Positions 9,600 through 18,199 of a stretch of 64,000 nt of DNA are shown here, piece by piece; within the stretch, counting starts at the first letter, position 1; each line of letters starts with the position of its first letter. Both the position numbers and the translations under genes were made by a program. The notes under the pieces were generated by a model, which worked only from the letters and a program-made list of their open reading frames with translations, was not told the origin of the DNA and searched no databases. Source of the DNA: UTCFX2 sp963788305 (GTDB lineage: Bacteria > Chloroflexota > Anaerolineae > Anaerolineales > UBA4823); the NCBI GenBank assembly GCA_963788305.1, contig CAWBGK010000020.1, positions 197,096 to 261,095 of the forward strand, given 5' to 3'.

Positions 9600-9998
9600 T
9601 TACTTTGGAAAATGACGGGTCACATCAAGCAGCTGGTCAGGGTCCTCGGTTAAATTTATCCTGATCCAACTGTCCAGTGCCCGATGTCGGATCAATTCTT
9701 TTCTTTCGAAATCAAAAATGTAGTCGTCAATCCACAGAAATGGGAGATAAAAAGCGATCGCTTCTGTTTTCGATGTGTTCCAATCGGTTGGCTTGATTTT
9801 TCTGAGCAGAGCGATAGCTTCAAGAGGTAAATATCTGCTCAGGTAGTCCACTGTTGATTCAGCATCTCCTTTGCAGTGCGTTGTCAGCCAGTAAACAGGA
9901 TAATGGTCAGTGAGGTGCTTAAGAAATTCCTTGACGTGATTTGCTGGGAGTTGGTTTCTGGTCAGAATGACCCCGTCGATATCAAGGTAGATGTTCAT
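9600..9998 (-). CDS. Small HAD-like phosphatase-fold protein
   Basis: This 132-residue protein has HAD-superfamily motifs: an N-terminal DIDGVI (motif I with DxD), a Thr in VYWLTTHCKGDA (motif II), a Lys in WNTSKTEAIAF, and an acidic motif IV-like LWIDDYIFD. At this size it lacks a cap domain. A cytoplasmic phosphatase or phosphotransferase activity is possible, but the substrate is unknown. The start ATG at 9996-9998 lies six bases after a perfect minus-strand TATAAT (10005-10010). It is divergent from the phospholipase-D-like gene, and both appear leaderless. Confidence 0.75.
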   Translation of the reverse strand: MNIYLDIDGVILTRNQLPANHVKEFLKHLTDHYPVYWLTTHCKGDAESTVDYLSRYLPLEAIALLRKIKPTDWNTSKTEAIAFYLPFLWIDDYIFDFERKELIRHRALDSWIRINLTEDPDQLLDVTRHFPK

Positions 9999-10004
9999 CG
10001 CTCA

Positions 10005-10010
10005 ATTATA
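10005..10010 (-). promoter_or_regulatory. Leaderless -10 element (TATAAT) of the HAD-like gene
   Basis: A perfect TATAAT on the minus strand is followed by TGAGCG and then ATG. It is 62 bases from the divergent plus-strand TACAAT at 10073. Confidence 0.65.
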
Positions 10011-10072
10011 TCTAAATGTACTCTCGATGATTGCGCTCATAATTCTCACTCCAGCCGCTGCCTTACTTCGGG

Positions 10073-10078
10073 TACAAT
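10073..10078 (+). promoter_or_regulatory. Leaderless -10 element (TACAAT) of the PLD-like gene
   Basis: TACAAT is followed by seven bases (TTGGACC) and ATG at 10086. This fixes the start of the lipoprotein signal peptide. Confidence 0.6.
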
Positions 10079-10085
10079 TTGGACC

Positions 10086-11198
10086 ATGAACTGCTCATTT
10101 CGAATGCGACTGATGCATGGAAGGTTCATCCTGACGTTGTCAGCCCTCTGCCTGCTCCTGCCATCCTGCCAGCCAAATTCCCGAGAGACCCCCAACCTCG
10201 GAGCCGCCCACCCCCGCTTCACCCAGACCGTCGAAAACCAGGGCGATTGGTATGCCGTCTACTTCACCGATCCGACCGACCCCGGCAGCAAAAGCCTGCG
10301 CGGTGGCCCGGACCGCGAGCTGGCGCAGGCCATAAAAAATTCGCGGTTCAGCGTCGATGTCGCTGTGCTTCAGCTGGACCTATGGAGCATTCGTGATGCA
10401 CTGCTGGATGCCCACCGCCGTGGAGTGCAGGTCCGGATGGTGACTGACACCGATTATTTAGATGAAGATGAGGTGCAAGAGCTTATCCAGGCTGGCATTC
10501 CAGTGCTTGGCGACAGGCGCGAAGGGCTGATGCACAACAAATTTGCCGTGATTGACCGCCTGGAAGTCTGGACCGGCTCAATGAATTTTACAATAAATGA
10601 GTCCTATTTCAACGACAACAATCTGATCCGGATACGCTCCGAACAGCTTGCTGAAAATTACAGCACCGAATTTGAGGAGATGTTCGTTGATGACCAGTTT
10701 GGTCCTGGTTCACCGGCAAACACGCCTCATCCCAGCCTGACCGTCTCCGATTCACGGCTGAAAAGCTGTTTTTCACCAGACGACGGCTGCACAGCTCGCC
10801 TAGAAGAAGTAATCGAGGGCGCCCAAAACAACCTGGTATTCCTGGCGTACTCTTTCACTTCCGACGAGCTTGCGGATGCGCTGATCGATCGTGCCCAGGA
10901 AGGCGTGCGCGTGGAGGGTGTGATTGAAACCGGGCAGGCGACCACCAACCGCGGCTCAAAATGGCAAACACTGCTCTCGGCAGGTATTGATGTGCGTCTG
11001 GATAACAATCCAAACCAGATGCACAACAAAGTTATGGTGATCGACGGGCAAATCGTCGCGATGGGCTCCTTCAACTTTACATATTCCGCCGAGACCCGCA
11101 ACGACGAAAACCTGCTCATTGTTAATGACCCTCAGCTGGCCGCGATCTATCTGGCTGAGTTTGAGCGGATTTTTAACAAAGCAAGCAGAGCTGACTGA
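10086..11198 (+). CDS. Phospholipase-D-like lipoprotein with two HKD motifs
   Basis: This intact protein of about 370 residues has a signal peptide ending in the lipobox LLPSC (Cys near residue 24), so it should be lipid-anchored outside the membrane. It carries two phospholipase-D catalytic signatures, HNKFAVIDRLEVWTGSMNF and HNKVMVIDGQIVAMGSFNF, each His-x-Lys-x4-Asp. The two-lobe arrangement is that of PLD/nuclease-type enzymes that act on phosphodiesters. Whether it cleaves lipid or DNA cannot be told. Start ATG 10086 is preferred over longer in-frame extensions because it begins the signal peptide and follows TACAAT by seven bases. Confidence 0.87.
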   Translation: MNCSFRMRLMHGRFILTLSALCLLLPSCQPNSRETPNLGAAHPRFTQTVENQGDWYAVYFTDPTDPGSKSLRGGPDRELAQAIKNSRFSVDVAVLQLDLWSIRDALLDAHRRGVQVRMVTDTDYLDEDEVQELIQAGIPVLGDRREGLMHNKFAVIDRLEVWTGSMNFTINESYFNDNNLIRIRSEQLAENYSTEFEEMFVDDQFGPGSPANTPHPSLTVSDSRLKSCFSPDDGCTARLEEVIEGAQNNLVFLAYSFTSDELADALIDRAQEGVRVEGVIETGQATTNRGSKWQTLLSAGIDVRLDNNPNQMHNKVMVIDGQIVAMGSFNFTYSAETRNDENLLIVNDPQLAAIYLAEFERIFNKASRAD

Positions 11199-11442
11199 TG
11201 AGATCATGGTTGCACTTAGGTACGGAGGCAACTCTTTTCACAGGATCGAAAGGGTCTTTTCCGCTCTACCTGATCCCCATCAGAGGGATCAATTCCCGGC
11301 AGGTTTTCATGTCCTCCGAATCGCAGCTTTTCAGGTCGTAGGAAACCGCAGTGTTAGCACGAATAGAAAGAAAGCAACATCCTGATTTAGGATAGCAGCA
11401 GTGGTATCATTTAAGGAAATGATTATCCAGGAGAAAACCTAA
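11199..11442. other. Intergenic gap before the ATPase gene
   Basis: This gap of 244 bases has no convincing ORF. It has a small inverted repeat TGATCCC / GGGATCA near 11271-11291 without a T tract, and TATCAT at 11405-11410 as the likely -10 of the ATPase gene. Confidence 0.4.
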
Positions 11443-13936
11443 ATGATCGAAACAAAAGGAGATTTTTATCTCGGGCGCATCGTCGACCCGGCCAACGGTA
11501 AAGCCACCGATAAGCCGCTGCTTTATGATCCAGCCGATCTGACCACCCACGCTTTCGTCGTCGGCATGACCGGCTCAGGCAAGACCGGTCTCTGTGTTGG
11601 GCTGCTTGAAGAAGCTGCGTTGAACAACATCCCTGCCCTTATGATCGACCCCAAAGGCGATATAACCAATCTGCTGCTTCACTTCCCGGACCTACTTCCT
11701 CAAGATTTCCAACCCTGGGTCAATCCCGATGAAGCTCGCCGTGCCGGGCTGTCTCTCGAGCAAGCCGCCGCAGACGCCGCGGCAACCTGGAAGAATGGTC
11801 TGGCAGACTGGGATATCGCCCCCGAGCGATTGCGAGCCCTGAAGGAATCCGCTCAATTCACCGTCTTCACCCCCGGCTCTGATGCTGGTGTACCAATCAG
11901 CATCCTGGCATCCCTGGAAGCGCCGGATCTACCCTGGGAAAGCAATCGGGAGACATTGCGGGAGCGGATTTCCAGCACTGCTACAGCTTTGCTTGGACTG
12001 GTTGGAGTAACTGACATCGATCCGGTCCGGTCACGCGAACATATCCTGCTTGCAAACATTTTCGAATATTCCTGGAGCCAGGGCAAGGATCTCAACCTGA
12101 CCGAGCTGATCCTCCAAACTCAAAATCCTCCTTTCGAAAAGTTGGGGGTGTTCGATGTCAATACCTTCTTCCCTGAAAAGGACCGTTTCGGGCTTGCAAT
12201 GATGCTGAACAATATCCTGGCTTCCCCGGCGTTTCAGACCTGGATCGAAGGCGAACCGCTGGATATCCCTTCTCTACTCTATACTGCGGATGGGAAACCC
12301 CGTCACAGCGTCTTCTACATCGCCCATCTTACAGACGCCGAGCGGATGTTCTTTGTCACCCTGCTCTTCTCTTCCTTTGAGACCTGGATGCGCACCCAGA
12401 GTGGGACGACGACACTGCGCGCCTTGCTCTATTTCGACGAAATATTCGGCTACATGCCTCCAGTTGCCAATCCAGCCTCCAAGCAGCCGATGCTCCGTAT
12501 GCTCAAACAAGCGCGCGCCTTTGGTGTGGGATTGGTGCTGGTCACCCAAAACCCTGTCGATGTGGATTATAAAGGACTATCCAACACGGGAACGTGGTTT
12601 ATCGGTAAGCTGCAAACCGATCAAGACAAGCAGCGCCTGCTCGACGGACTGGAAGGGGCAGTGGCGGGCGGGCTCAACCGTTCAACCTACGACCGGATGA
12701 TCTCCGGCCTGGGAAAGCGTGTGTTCCTGCTTCACAATGTCCACAACAAAGAACCGTTGTTGATGCAGACCCGCTGGGCGATGAATTACCTCGCCGGACC
12801 CCTTGCCCGCACCCAAATCCCCGCTCTTAACGCGCTGGCAGGAGCCGGAAAACGCGCTGCAGCAGCTCCAACGGCTAAAGGCGAAAAATCGAGATCACAA
12901 AAAGCCGCTTCTCCGGCTTCCGTGGGACCGAGTTCAGCATGTTTCCGAGACTAAGTCCCCTGTTCCCATGGGGATCAACGAATATTTTCTGCCGAACAAC
13001 CTGACGTTTTCTGAAGCGCTCAAGCTCTCCAATTCCGCCATCCAGGCATCAGCTGCGGACACCGAGCTGGTATACCAGCCTGTTCTTTTGGGACAGGCGC
13101 GCGTCTATTTTTTGAACAGAAAATACAACCTGGATTATGAGCTTCCCCAAACCTTCATCGTCCCCGACCCTGACCGTCGAGGAGCAGTGCGCTGGGAAAA
13201 TTTTAAAACTGCGCCAATTGATCCCCGCCGCCTGGACGATCAACCGTCGCCTCGGGCCAGTTTTGCGAGCTTGAATGCTCCACTCTCCGACAGCAAGATC
13301 ATCGCAGCATTACAGAAAGATTTTATCGATTGGGTTTTCCGTTCTGCTCAGGTCACGGTTCGGTCAAATGCCAGCCTCAATATATTTTCAGGACCAAATA
13401 TCTCACAGGCGGATTTTCGTCAGATGTGCACCGAAACCGCCCGCAAACAACGCGATATAGAAGTGAAGAAGGCAACTGAGACGTTTGAAAGAAAGCTGGA
13501 CTCTCTGCAGGAAAAGCTAAAACGCGAAAGCCGCGAGTTGGATCAAGATGAAGCGGAGCTCTCCACACGAAAAATGGAGGAAATCGGAAAAGCGGCAGAG
13601 ACTGTCTTAGGATTGTTTGCGAAGCGCAAGAAAAGTATCTCCGCATCTCTAACCAAGCGCCGCATGACCGCCACGGCAAAAGCCGATGTTGAAGAATCAA
13701 AAGAAGTGATTGCCGATCTTGAAAAACAAATCGCCGAGATCGAGGATGAGAAGGCTCAAGCGATTGAAGAGGTCGAGAAGAATTGGTCTGATATTGCCGG
13801 AGAGATTGAGGAGATAACCGTCACCCCACTCAAGAAAGATATCAGCATTGAGCTTTTTGGTGTAGCATGGTTCCCATATTTCCAGATCCTTTCGGGGGAT
13901 CAAGTCACCAAGCTCCCGGCTTTTGGTGCCGAGTAA
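11443..13936 (+). CDS. HerA/FtsK-like P-loop ATPase with C-terminal coiled coil, frameshifted
   Basis: This protein of about 831 residues is a DUF87/HerA-like ATPase. The N-terminal module (FYLGRIVDP) precedes a Walker A GMTGSGKTGLC near residue 48, and MIDPKGDITNLL follows. Walker B is ALLYFDEIFGYMP near residue 332, then a sensor-like LVTQNPVDVDYKGL. The C-terminal third has a long charged coiled coil (residues about 620-780), and WFPYFQI lies near the end. It probably forms an ATP-driven ring acting on DNA or another polymer; no nuclease partner such as NurA is nearby. The frame breaks near 12840, where ALNALAG joins EPENALQQLQRLKAKNRD. ATG 11443 has GGAG about ten bases upstream and TATCAT at 11405-11410. 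Confidence 0.82.
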
Positions 13937-13965
13937 ATGATCCATAAATCCAGGATGCATGTGCC

Positions 13966-14454
13966 GTGAAAACCCTGCTTCTTCTCCGCCATGCCAAATC
14001 GAGCTGGAAGGATGAAACCCTGCCGGATCACGATCGCCCGCTGAACAAGCGCGGGAAGAAGGATGCGCCGCGAATGGGCGAACGGCTGCGCGAGGAGGGT
14101 TTCCAGCCGGATATCGTCTTATGTTCGACCGCAGTTCGGGCGCAGGACACTGCCCAATTGGCATTGGAATCGGCCGGTCTTGATCCGGAATTATTGCCTC
14201 GCGAAGACTTATATGCTTTCGAGCCTGGCGCATACCTGCACGCCCTGTCAAACCTTGACGATCGTTACGATCAGGTGCTGATCGTCGGACACAACCCTGC
14301 GATGGAAGAACTCCTGACGGGACTCACTGGAGAGCATCTCCCCATGCCCACGGCTGCTCTGGCACATATCGAGCTTCCCATTGATGCCTGGAAAAACATC
14401 TCCTTCGGGATGGGAGCCAGGCTTGAAGATTTATGGATTCCTAAACAGGTCTGA
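13966..14454 (+). CDS. SixA-type histidine phosphatase
   Basis: This 162-residue member of the histidine phosphatase (phosphoglycerate-mutase-like) superfamily has the catalytic LLLRHAKSSW at its N-terminus. The second catalytic His lies in LIVGHNPAMEELL, and the phosphate-binding Arg is in CSTAVRAQDTAQLA. Length and layout match SixA, which dephosphorylates phosphohistidine on signalling or phosphotransfer proteins. The actual substrate is not evident. GTG at 13966 starts 29 bases after the ATPase gene, so they are probably co-transcribed. Confidence 0.87.
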   Translation: MKTLLLLRHAKSSWKDETLPDHDRPLNKRGKKDAPRMGERLREEGFQPDIVLCSTAVRAQDTAQLALESAGLDPELLPREDLYAFEPGAYLHALSNLDDRYDQVLIVGHNPAMEELLTGLTGEHLPMPTAALAHIELPIDAWKNISFGMGARLEDLWIPKQV

Positions 14455-14475
14455 GAGTCAGTATGAAAATTGAGG

Positions 14476-14481
14476 TATAAT
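14476..14481 (+). promoter_or_regulatory. Leaderless -10 element (TATAAT) of the sortase gene
   Basis: A perfect TATAAT is followed by eight bases (CACTCCCC) and GTG at 14490. The same ACTCCCC spacer occurs at the homocysteine methyltransferase gene near 43792. Confidence 0.7.
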
Positions 14482-14489
14482 CACTCCCC

Positions 14490-15389
14490 GTGCCAAAGCA
14501 GAAGTCGCCGCAGGATCTCAGCGTAAACGAGCTGCGCTGGTTAATGGTCGAGAAACACCGCGCTGTCCGGCAGATACGTCTGGATCGCTACCGGCGGAGC
14601 GGGCGAACCGTGACCATCTCACCAGACACGAACACCGCCTCGTTTGAAAGCTGGCGCAGCGAAGAAGACCAGGTTGCCCAGCCGCAGGTGCGGTCGACTG
14701 GTAAACGCATCCTGGATGGGGTTCTACTCTTGATCGAGATCAGCGCTGTTGTTGGATTTATCTACATCCTATACAGCGGGCTGAACGTGATCCAGGAGCT
14801 TAATCGAGAAGTTGTCGCTGTGATCGAACAGCCGACTCTCACACCGACTCCGCTGATTGGCGCAATTGTGCTGCCTTCTGGCCATACACCGCCAGACTCT
14901 CCCGGAGGGTCGCGGTTTAATGAAGAGGAAATACCGGATCACCTGCGCCCGCTTGTGCAGTCGCTGTTTAGTGCGCCGATCGCTACACCTGGTCCGGAGC
15001 AAGCCACCCGGATTCAGCTCCCGGCAATCCAGATCGATGCCCCAATCGTCCAGGGTGATGGATGGGATCAGCTCAAGAAAGGCGTAGGACAGCATTTCGG
15101 GAGTGGAAATCCTGGAGAACCCGGGAATCTGGTTCTGTCTGCACACAATGACATATTTGGCGAGTTATTTCGTAATCTGGATCGCCTGAATCCTGGTGAT
15201 CTTGTAGTAGTGTACACGAATTAGCGTTCATATACATACATCGTGGTGGACACAAAAATTGTCGAGCCCGACGCAGTTGAAGTGTTGGATCCGACAGAGC
15301 AAGCCACGGTAACATTAATTTCTTGTTATCCTTACCTGAAGGATAACAAACGAATTGTTGTAATCGCTCGCTTGCAAACAAGCGGTTAA
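14490..15389 (+). pseudogene. Sortase-family transpeptidase with in-frame amber codon
   Basis: This is a class-D-like sortase of about 299 residues, with one membrane segment near residues 77-100 and an extracellular Pro/Thr linker. The catalytic His lies in LVLSAHNDIFGELF. The catalytic Cys (TLISCYPY) and Arg (IVVIARL) lie downstream of TAG at 15222-15224. The frame is unchanged after the TAG: VVVYTN, stop, RSYTYIVVDTKIVEP, so a single C-to-T change of CAG would explain it. As written, translation ends at residue 244 and the enzyme lacks Cys and Arg. This could be true inactivation, readthrough or a base-call error. No cell-wall sorting signal protein is seen in the window. Its promoter looks leaderless. 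Confidence 0.8.
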
Positions 15390-15412
15390 GAATTATCTGA
15401 GGAGTTATTTAA

Positions 15413-15643
15413 ATGGCAAAGAAGACCAAGAAACAATCCCGATATGTATCCAGCACCGGCACCGCCGCTCGGGCTGGTCAAAATGGCGGAGAAAATCCAG
15501 CAGCCACCAGCTATACGGGGCGGGCCTCTGGTCCAGAATTCAATCCGGATTACAGCACGACTATCAAAGATTTGAAAAGAATTGGAATGCTCGCCGGCAC
15601 TTTCTTCGCCGTCCTGATAATCATTTCATTTTTTCTTCGCTGA
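15413..15643 (+). CDS. Small single-span membrane protein
   Basis: This 76-residue protein has a basic, low-complexity N-terminal half (MAKKTKKQSRYVSS) and a single C-terminal membrane helix (residues about 57-75, GTFFAVLIIISFFL). I do not recognise a family with certainty. It starts 24 bases after the sortase locus with GAGGAG seven bases before the ATG, so translation is leadered and co-transcription with the sortase is likely. The orientation would place the basic part in the cytoplasm. Confidence 0.7.
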   Translation: MAKKTKKQSRYVSSTGTAARAGQNGGENPAATSYTGRASGPEFNPDYSTTIKDLKRIGMLAGTFFAVLIIISFFLR

Positions 15644-15697
15644 TGCGCCTTTCTATGTAATTAGGAAAGCCAATTCAATTTAATCCACACGTTGTGG

Positions 15698-15703
15698 TCT
15701 AAT
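15698..15703 (+). promoter_or_regulatory. Leaderless extended -10 element (TGG-TCTAAT) of the first AI-2E gene
   Basis: TCTAAT is preceded by TGG and followed by six bases (GGGGGT), then ATG at 15710. The G run is too close to the ATG to serve as a normal ribosome-binding site. Confidence 0.5.
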
Positions 15704-15709
15704 GGGGGT

Positions 15710-16870
15710 ATGCAGAACTCGAGGCCACAGTGGTCGCCCCGGATCAAGCTGACCGTCACCCTCCTTCTTCTTGGCCTGGGTATCTTTCTGCTCTATTTAT
15801 TCCGAGCCGCGATCGCTCCATTGATTCTCGCGGTCTTATTGGCATTCGTTCTCACTCCTTTATCAAATTGGATCCAAATCCGCCTGGCTTGCAGCCGTGC
15901 ATTGGCGGGTCTGGCAGCCTACCTGATCTTGCTGCTGGTACTCATCGCGATCCCGCTGGTGATCATACCCCCATTGACCGCTCAATCAAGCGGACTGACA
16001 TTAAACATTCAACAATACATGTTCCAGATTGAAGCCTTGATGGGCAACACTTACCAGATTGCAGGCTACACGATTGATGTTGATCAAGCGATTGAACAGG
16101 TGATGGGCTCATTTCAAGGATTGATCGAGCCGGTTTTTGGTGGGACTCTCCGCTTCGCGATAGAAGCGATCTCTTCGTTGATCTGGATTGTGTTCATTGT
16201 CGTTGTGTCTTTCTACCTGGTTAAGGACGGCCCAAAACTGGCACGCTGGTTTGATAAAATAACCCCGCCAGCATATCAATCGGATATGCTCATCTTGCGT
16301 GAAGAGATTAACCTGGTATGGAACGCGTTCCTGCGCGGACAATTAACCCTCGCAATCCTTGTTTCGGTAATTTTCTCGATTGCATGCTTCATCCTTGGCT
16401 TGCCTTTTGCCTTGGTCATGGGAATCCTGGCCGGTCTGTTGGAATTCTTCCCGAGCATCGGGCATGGCATCTGGTTGACAGCGGCAGTTTTGCTTGCTCT
16501 TTTTTCAGGTTCAACGTGGCTCCCGCTCCCGAATTGGGCATTCGCACTGCTTATCATCGGATTGCACATTTTTTACCAACAGTTCGATCTGAATTACCTC
16601 ATCCCCCGGATTGTTGGAAAGCGAGTGCACCTGCCGCCCCTCGTGGTAATCCTAGGCATCGTGACAGGTGCATTGGTTGCCGGAGTGCTGGGGGTGGTTC
16701 TGGCTGCGCCGTCCATTGCAACTGCTCGCATCCTGGGTAGATATATATATGCAAACCTGCTCGACCAGAATCCCTTCCCTGAAACGATTGTCGAATCCTT
16801 GCCGCCGCCAAATCCGCGCTGGTGGCGAATTGGATCACAAACGAAGACAGTGAATTACGATGAGGATTAG
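15710..16870 (+). CDS. AI-2E family (PerM-like) membrane transporter, copy 1
   Basis: This 386-residue polytopic protein has an N-terminal pair of helices and a periplasmic stretch. The characteristic C-terminal block includes ILAGLLEFFPSIGHGIW, then PRIVGKRVHLPPLVVILGI. The family was named for autoinducer-2 export, but many members carry other solutes or ions, so the substrate is open. ATG 15710 is chosen because TCTAAT lies six bases upstream and the longer form to 15692 would start before it. A second paralogue follows 49 bases downstream on the same strand. Confidence 0.88.
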   Translation: MQNSRPQWSPRIKLTVTLLLLGLGIFLLYLFRAAIAPLILAVLLAFVLTPLSNWIQIRLACSRALAGLAAYLILLLVLIAIPLVIIPPLTAQSSGLTLNIQQYMFQIEALMGNTYQIAGYTIDVDQAIEQVMGSFQGLIEPVFGGTLRFAIEAISSLIWIVFIVVVSFYLVKDGPKLARWFDKITPPAYQSDMLILREEINLVWNAFLRGQLTLAILVSVIFSIACFILGLPFALVMGILAGLLEFFPSIGHGIWLTAAVLLALFSGSTWLPLPNWAFALLIIGLHIFYQQFDLNYLIPRIVGKRVHLPPLVVILGIVTGALVAGVLGVVLAAPSIATARILGRYIYANLLDQNPFPETIVESLPPPNPRWWRIGSQTKTVNYDED

Positions 16871-16919
16871 CATCCTCTCTAGGATCATCCTTTAAAACTC
16901 GTAAGCGCAGCAAAGTCTG

Positions 16920-18140
16920 ATGGAAAACATCTCAACGCCACAACCGGAATCTCCTAAATGGGGTTCAACCACCAAGCTGATCGTGGGATTGGCTTTCGTC
17001 GCGCTGATCGCCGCGTTGCTGATCTATTTTCGCAATCTCATCGGACCCCTGCTGCTGGTTTTCATATTGACTTTTTTGCTCCAGCCGGTCGCCTCCTGGA
17101 CCAGCCGGAACATCCGGATCAGCTGGCGATCAGCCGTAAACCTGATCTACCTGATCCTGGCCTTGATTCTGATTGGCCTGATCACAATCAGCGGTTTAGC
17201 CATCGTTCAACAGGCTCAAAGCCTGATTGCTTTCGTAAACAGCTTCATTAACTCGCTGCCCGAGCTCGTAAGCGATCTGTCAACGCGCAGTTTCAATATC
17301 GGTCCTTTCAATTTTGACTTCTCACAGCTTGACCTGACGTCCCTTACAAACCAGGTCTTAAATATTGTCCAGCCGCTGCTCGGTCAGGCAGGAACACTGC
17401 TGGGAAGATTAGCAACCAGTGCTGCGACTTTGTTAGGTTGGGGATTATTTATCTTGACTGTCTCTTACTTCATGCTTCATGAAGGCGGACAACTGCGCGA
17501 AAACTTCCTCAATATCAATATCCCTGGTTACAACACAGATATTTCTCTCCTTTTTCGGAAACTCTACATCACTTGGAATGCCTTCCTGCGTGGGCAATTC
17601 TTGATTTCGTTGTTGGTAATCCTTTCATATTACATCCTGCTGACAATCCTGGGAACGAGATTGACGCTTGTGATTGCGATCATGGCCGGGCTGGCGCGGT
17701 TCATTCCCTGGATTGGGCCATTAATCACCTGGACAGTCACGGGTATCGTCGCTTTTTTCCAACTGAGCAATTATTTCGGTCTTTCGCCAGTCGCTTATGC
17801 TGTGCTTGTGATCATCTGCTGCATCTTGCTTGATCAAATCTTTGACAATATGGTCGTTCCTCGGATGATGGGACAGGCGCTGGGTCTCCATCCGGCAGCT
17901 GTGCTCGTCGCCGCATTGGTGTCTGCCCGGTTGATCGGCATCATCGGCCTGGTTGTGGCGGCTCCGATGCTGGCAACCATGATGATTGTTGGGCGATATG
18001 CAGGCAGGAAAATGTTTGACCTGCCCCCCTGGCCGCCAATTACTGAAGAGAGAATACTCCCTCCAGAAGTCCCCTGGGTTCGTATGCGCCGGCGGTTAAT
18101 AGCCTTCTGGTCGCTTATCCAACAGAAAAGGCACTCATAA
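16920..18140 (+). CDS. AI-2E family (PerM-like) membrane transporter, copy 2
   Basis: This 406-residue paralogue of the preceding gene has the same layout. About 30-40 residues form the first helix pair, then come the soluble segment and the conserved IMAGLARFIPWIGPLI and NMVVPRMMGQALGLHPAAV motifs. The two copies are clearly divergent in sequence, so this is an old duplication. They may form a heteromeric transporter or have different substrates. It ends at TAA 18138-18140, just before a hairpin shared with the convergent dnaA. Confidence 0.88.
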   Translation: MENISTPQPESPKWGSTTKLIVGLAFVALIAALLIYFRNLIGPLLLVFILTFLLQPVASWTSRNIRISWRSAVNLIYLILALILIGLITISGLAIVQQAQSLIAFVNSFINSLPELVSDLSTRSFNIGPFNFDFSQLDLTSLTNQVLNIVQPLLGQAGTLLGRLATSAATLLGWGLFILTVSYFMLHEGGQLRENFLNINIPGYNTDISLLFRKLYITWNAFLRGQFLISLLVILSYYILLTILGTRLTLVIAIMAGLARFIPWIGPLITWTVTGIVAFFQLSNYFGLSPVAYAVLVIICCILLDQIFDNMVVPRMMGQALGLHPAAVLVAALVSARLIGIIGLVVAAPMLATMMIVGRYAGRKMFDLPPWPPITEERILPPEVPWVRMRRRLIAFWSLIQQKRHS

Positions 18141-18143
18141 AAA

Positions 18144-18164
18144 GAGCGGGTGATGTGCCCGCTC
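18144..18164 (-). terminator. Terminator of dnaA (convergent with AI-2E genes)
   Basis: A 7-bp stem (GAGCGGG at 18144-18150 and CCCGCTC at 18158-18164) has a 7-base loop. On the minus strand it is followed directly by TTTTTATG, so it terminates dnaA; it may also act on the plus strand. Confidence 0.8.
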
Positions 18165-18199
18165 GATTCTTCGATAAATTGCGTCTAAAACTTGGTCTT

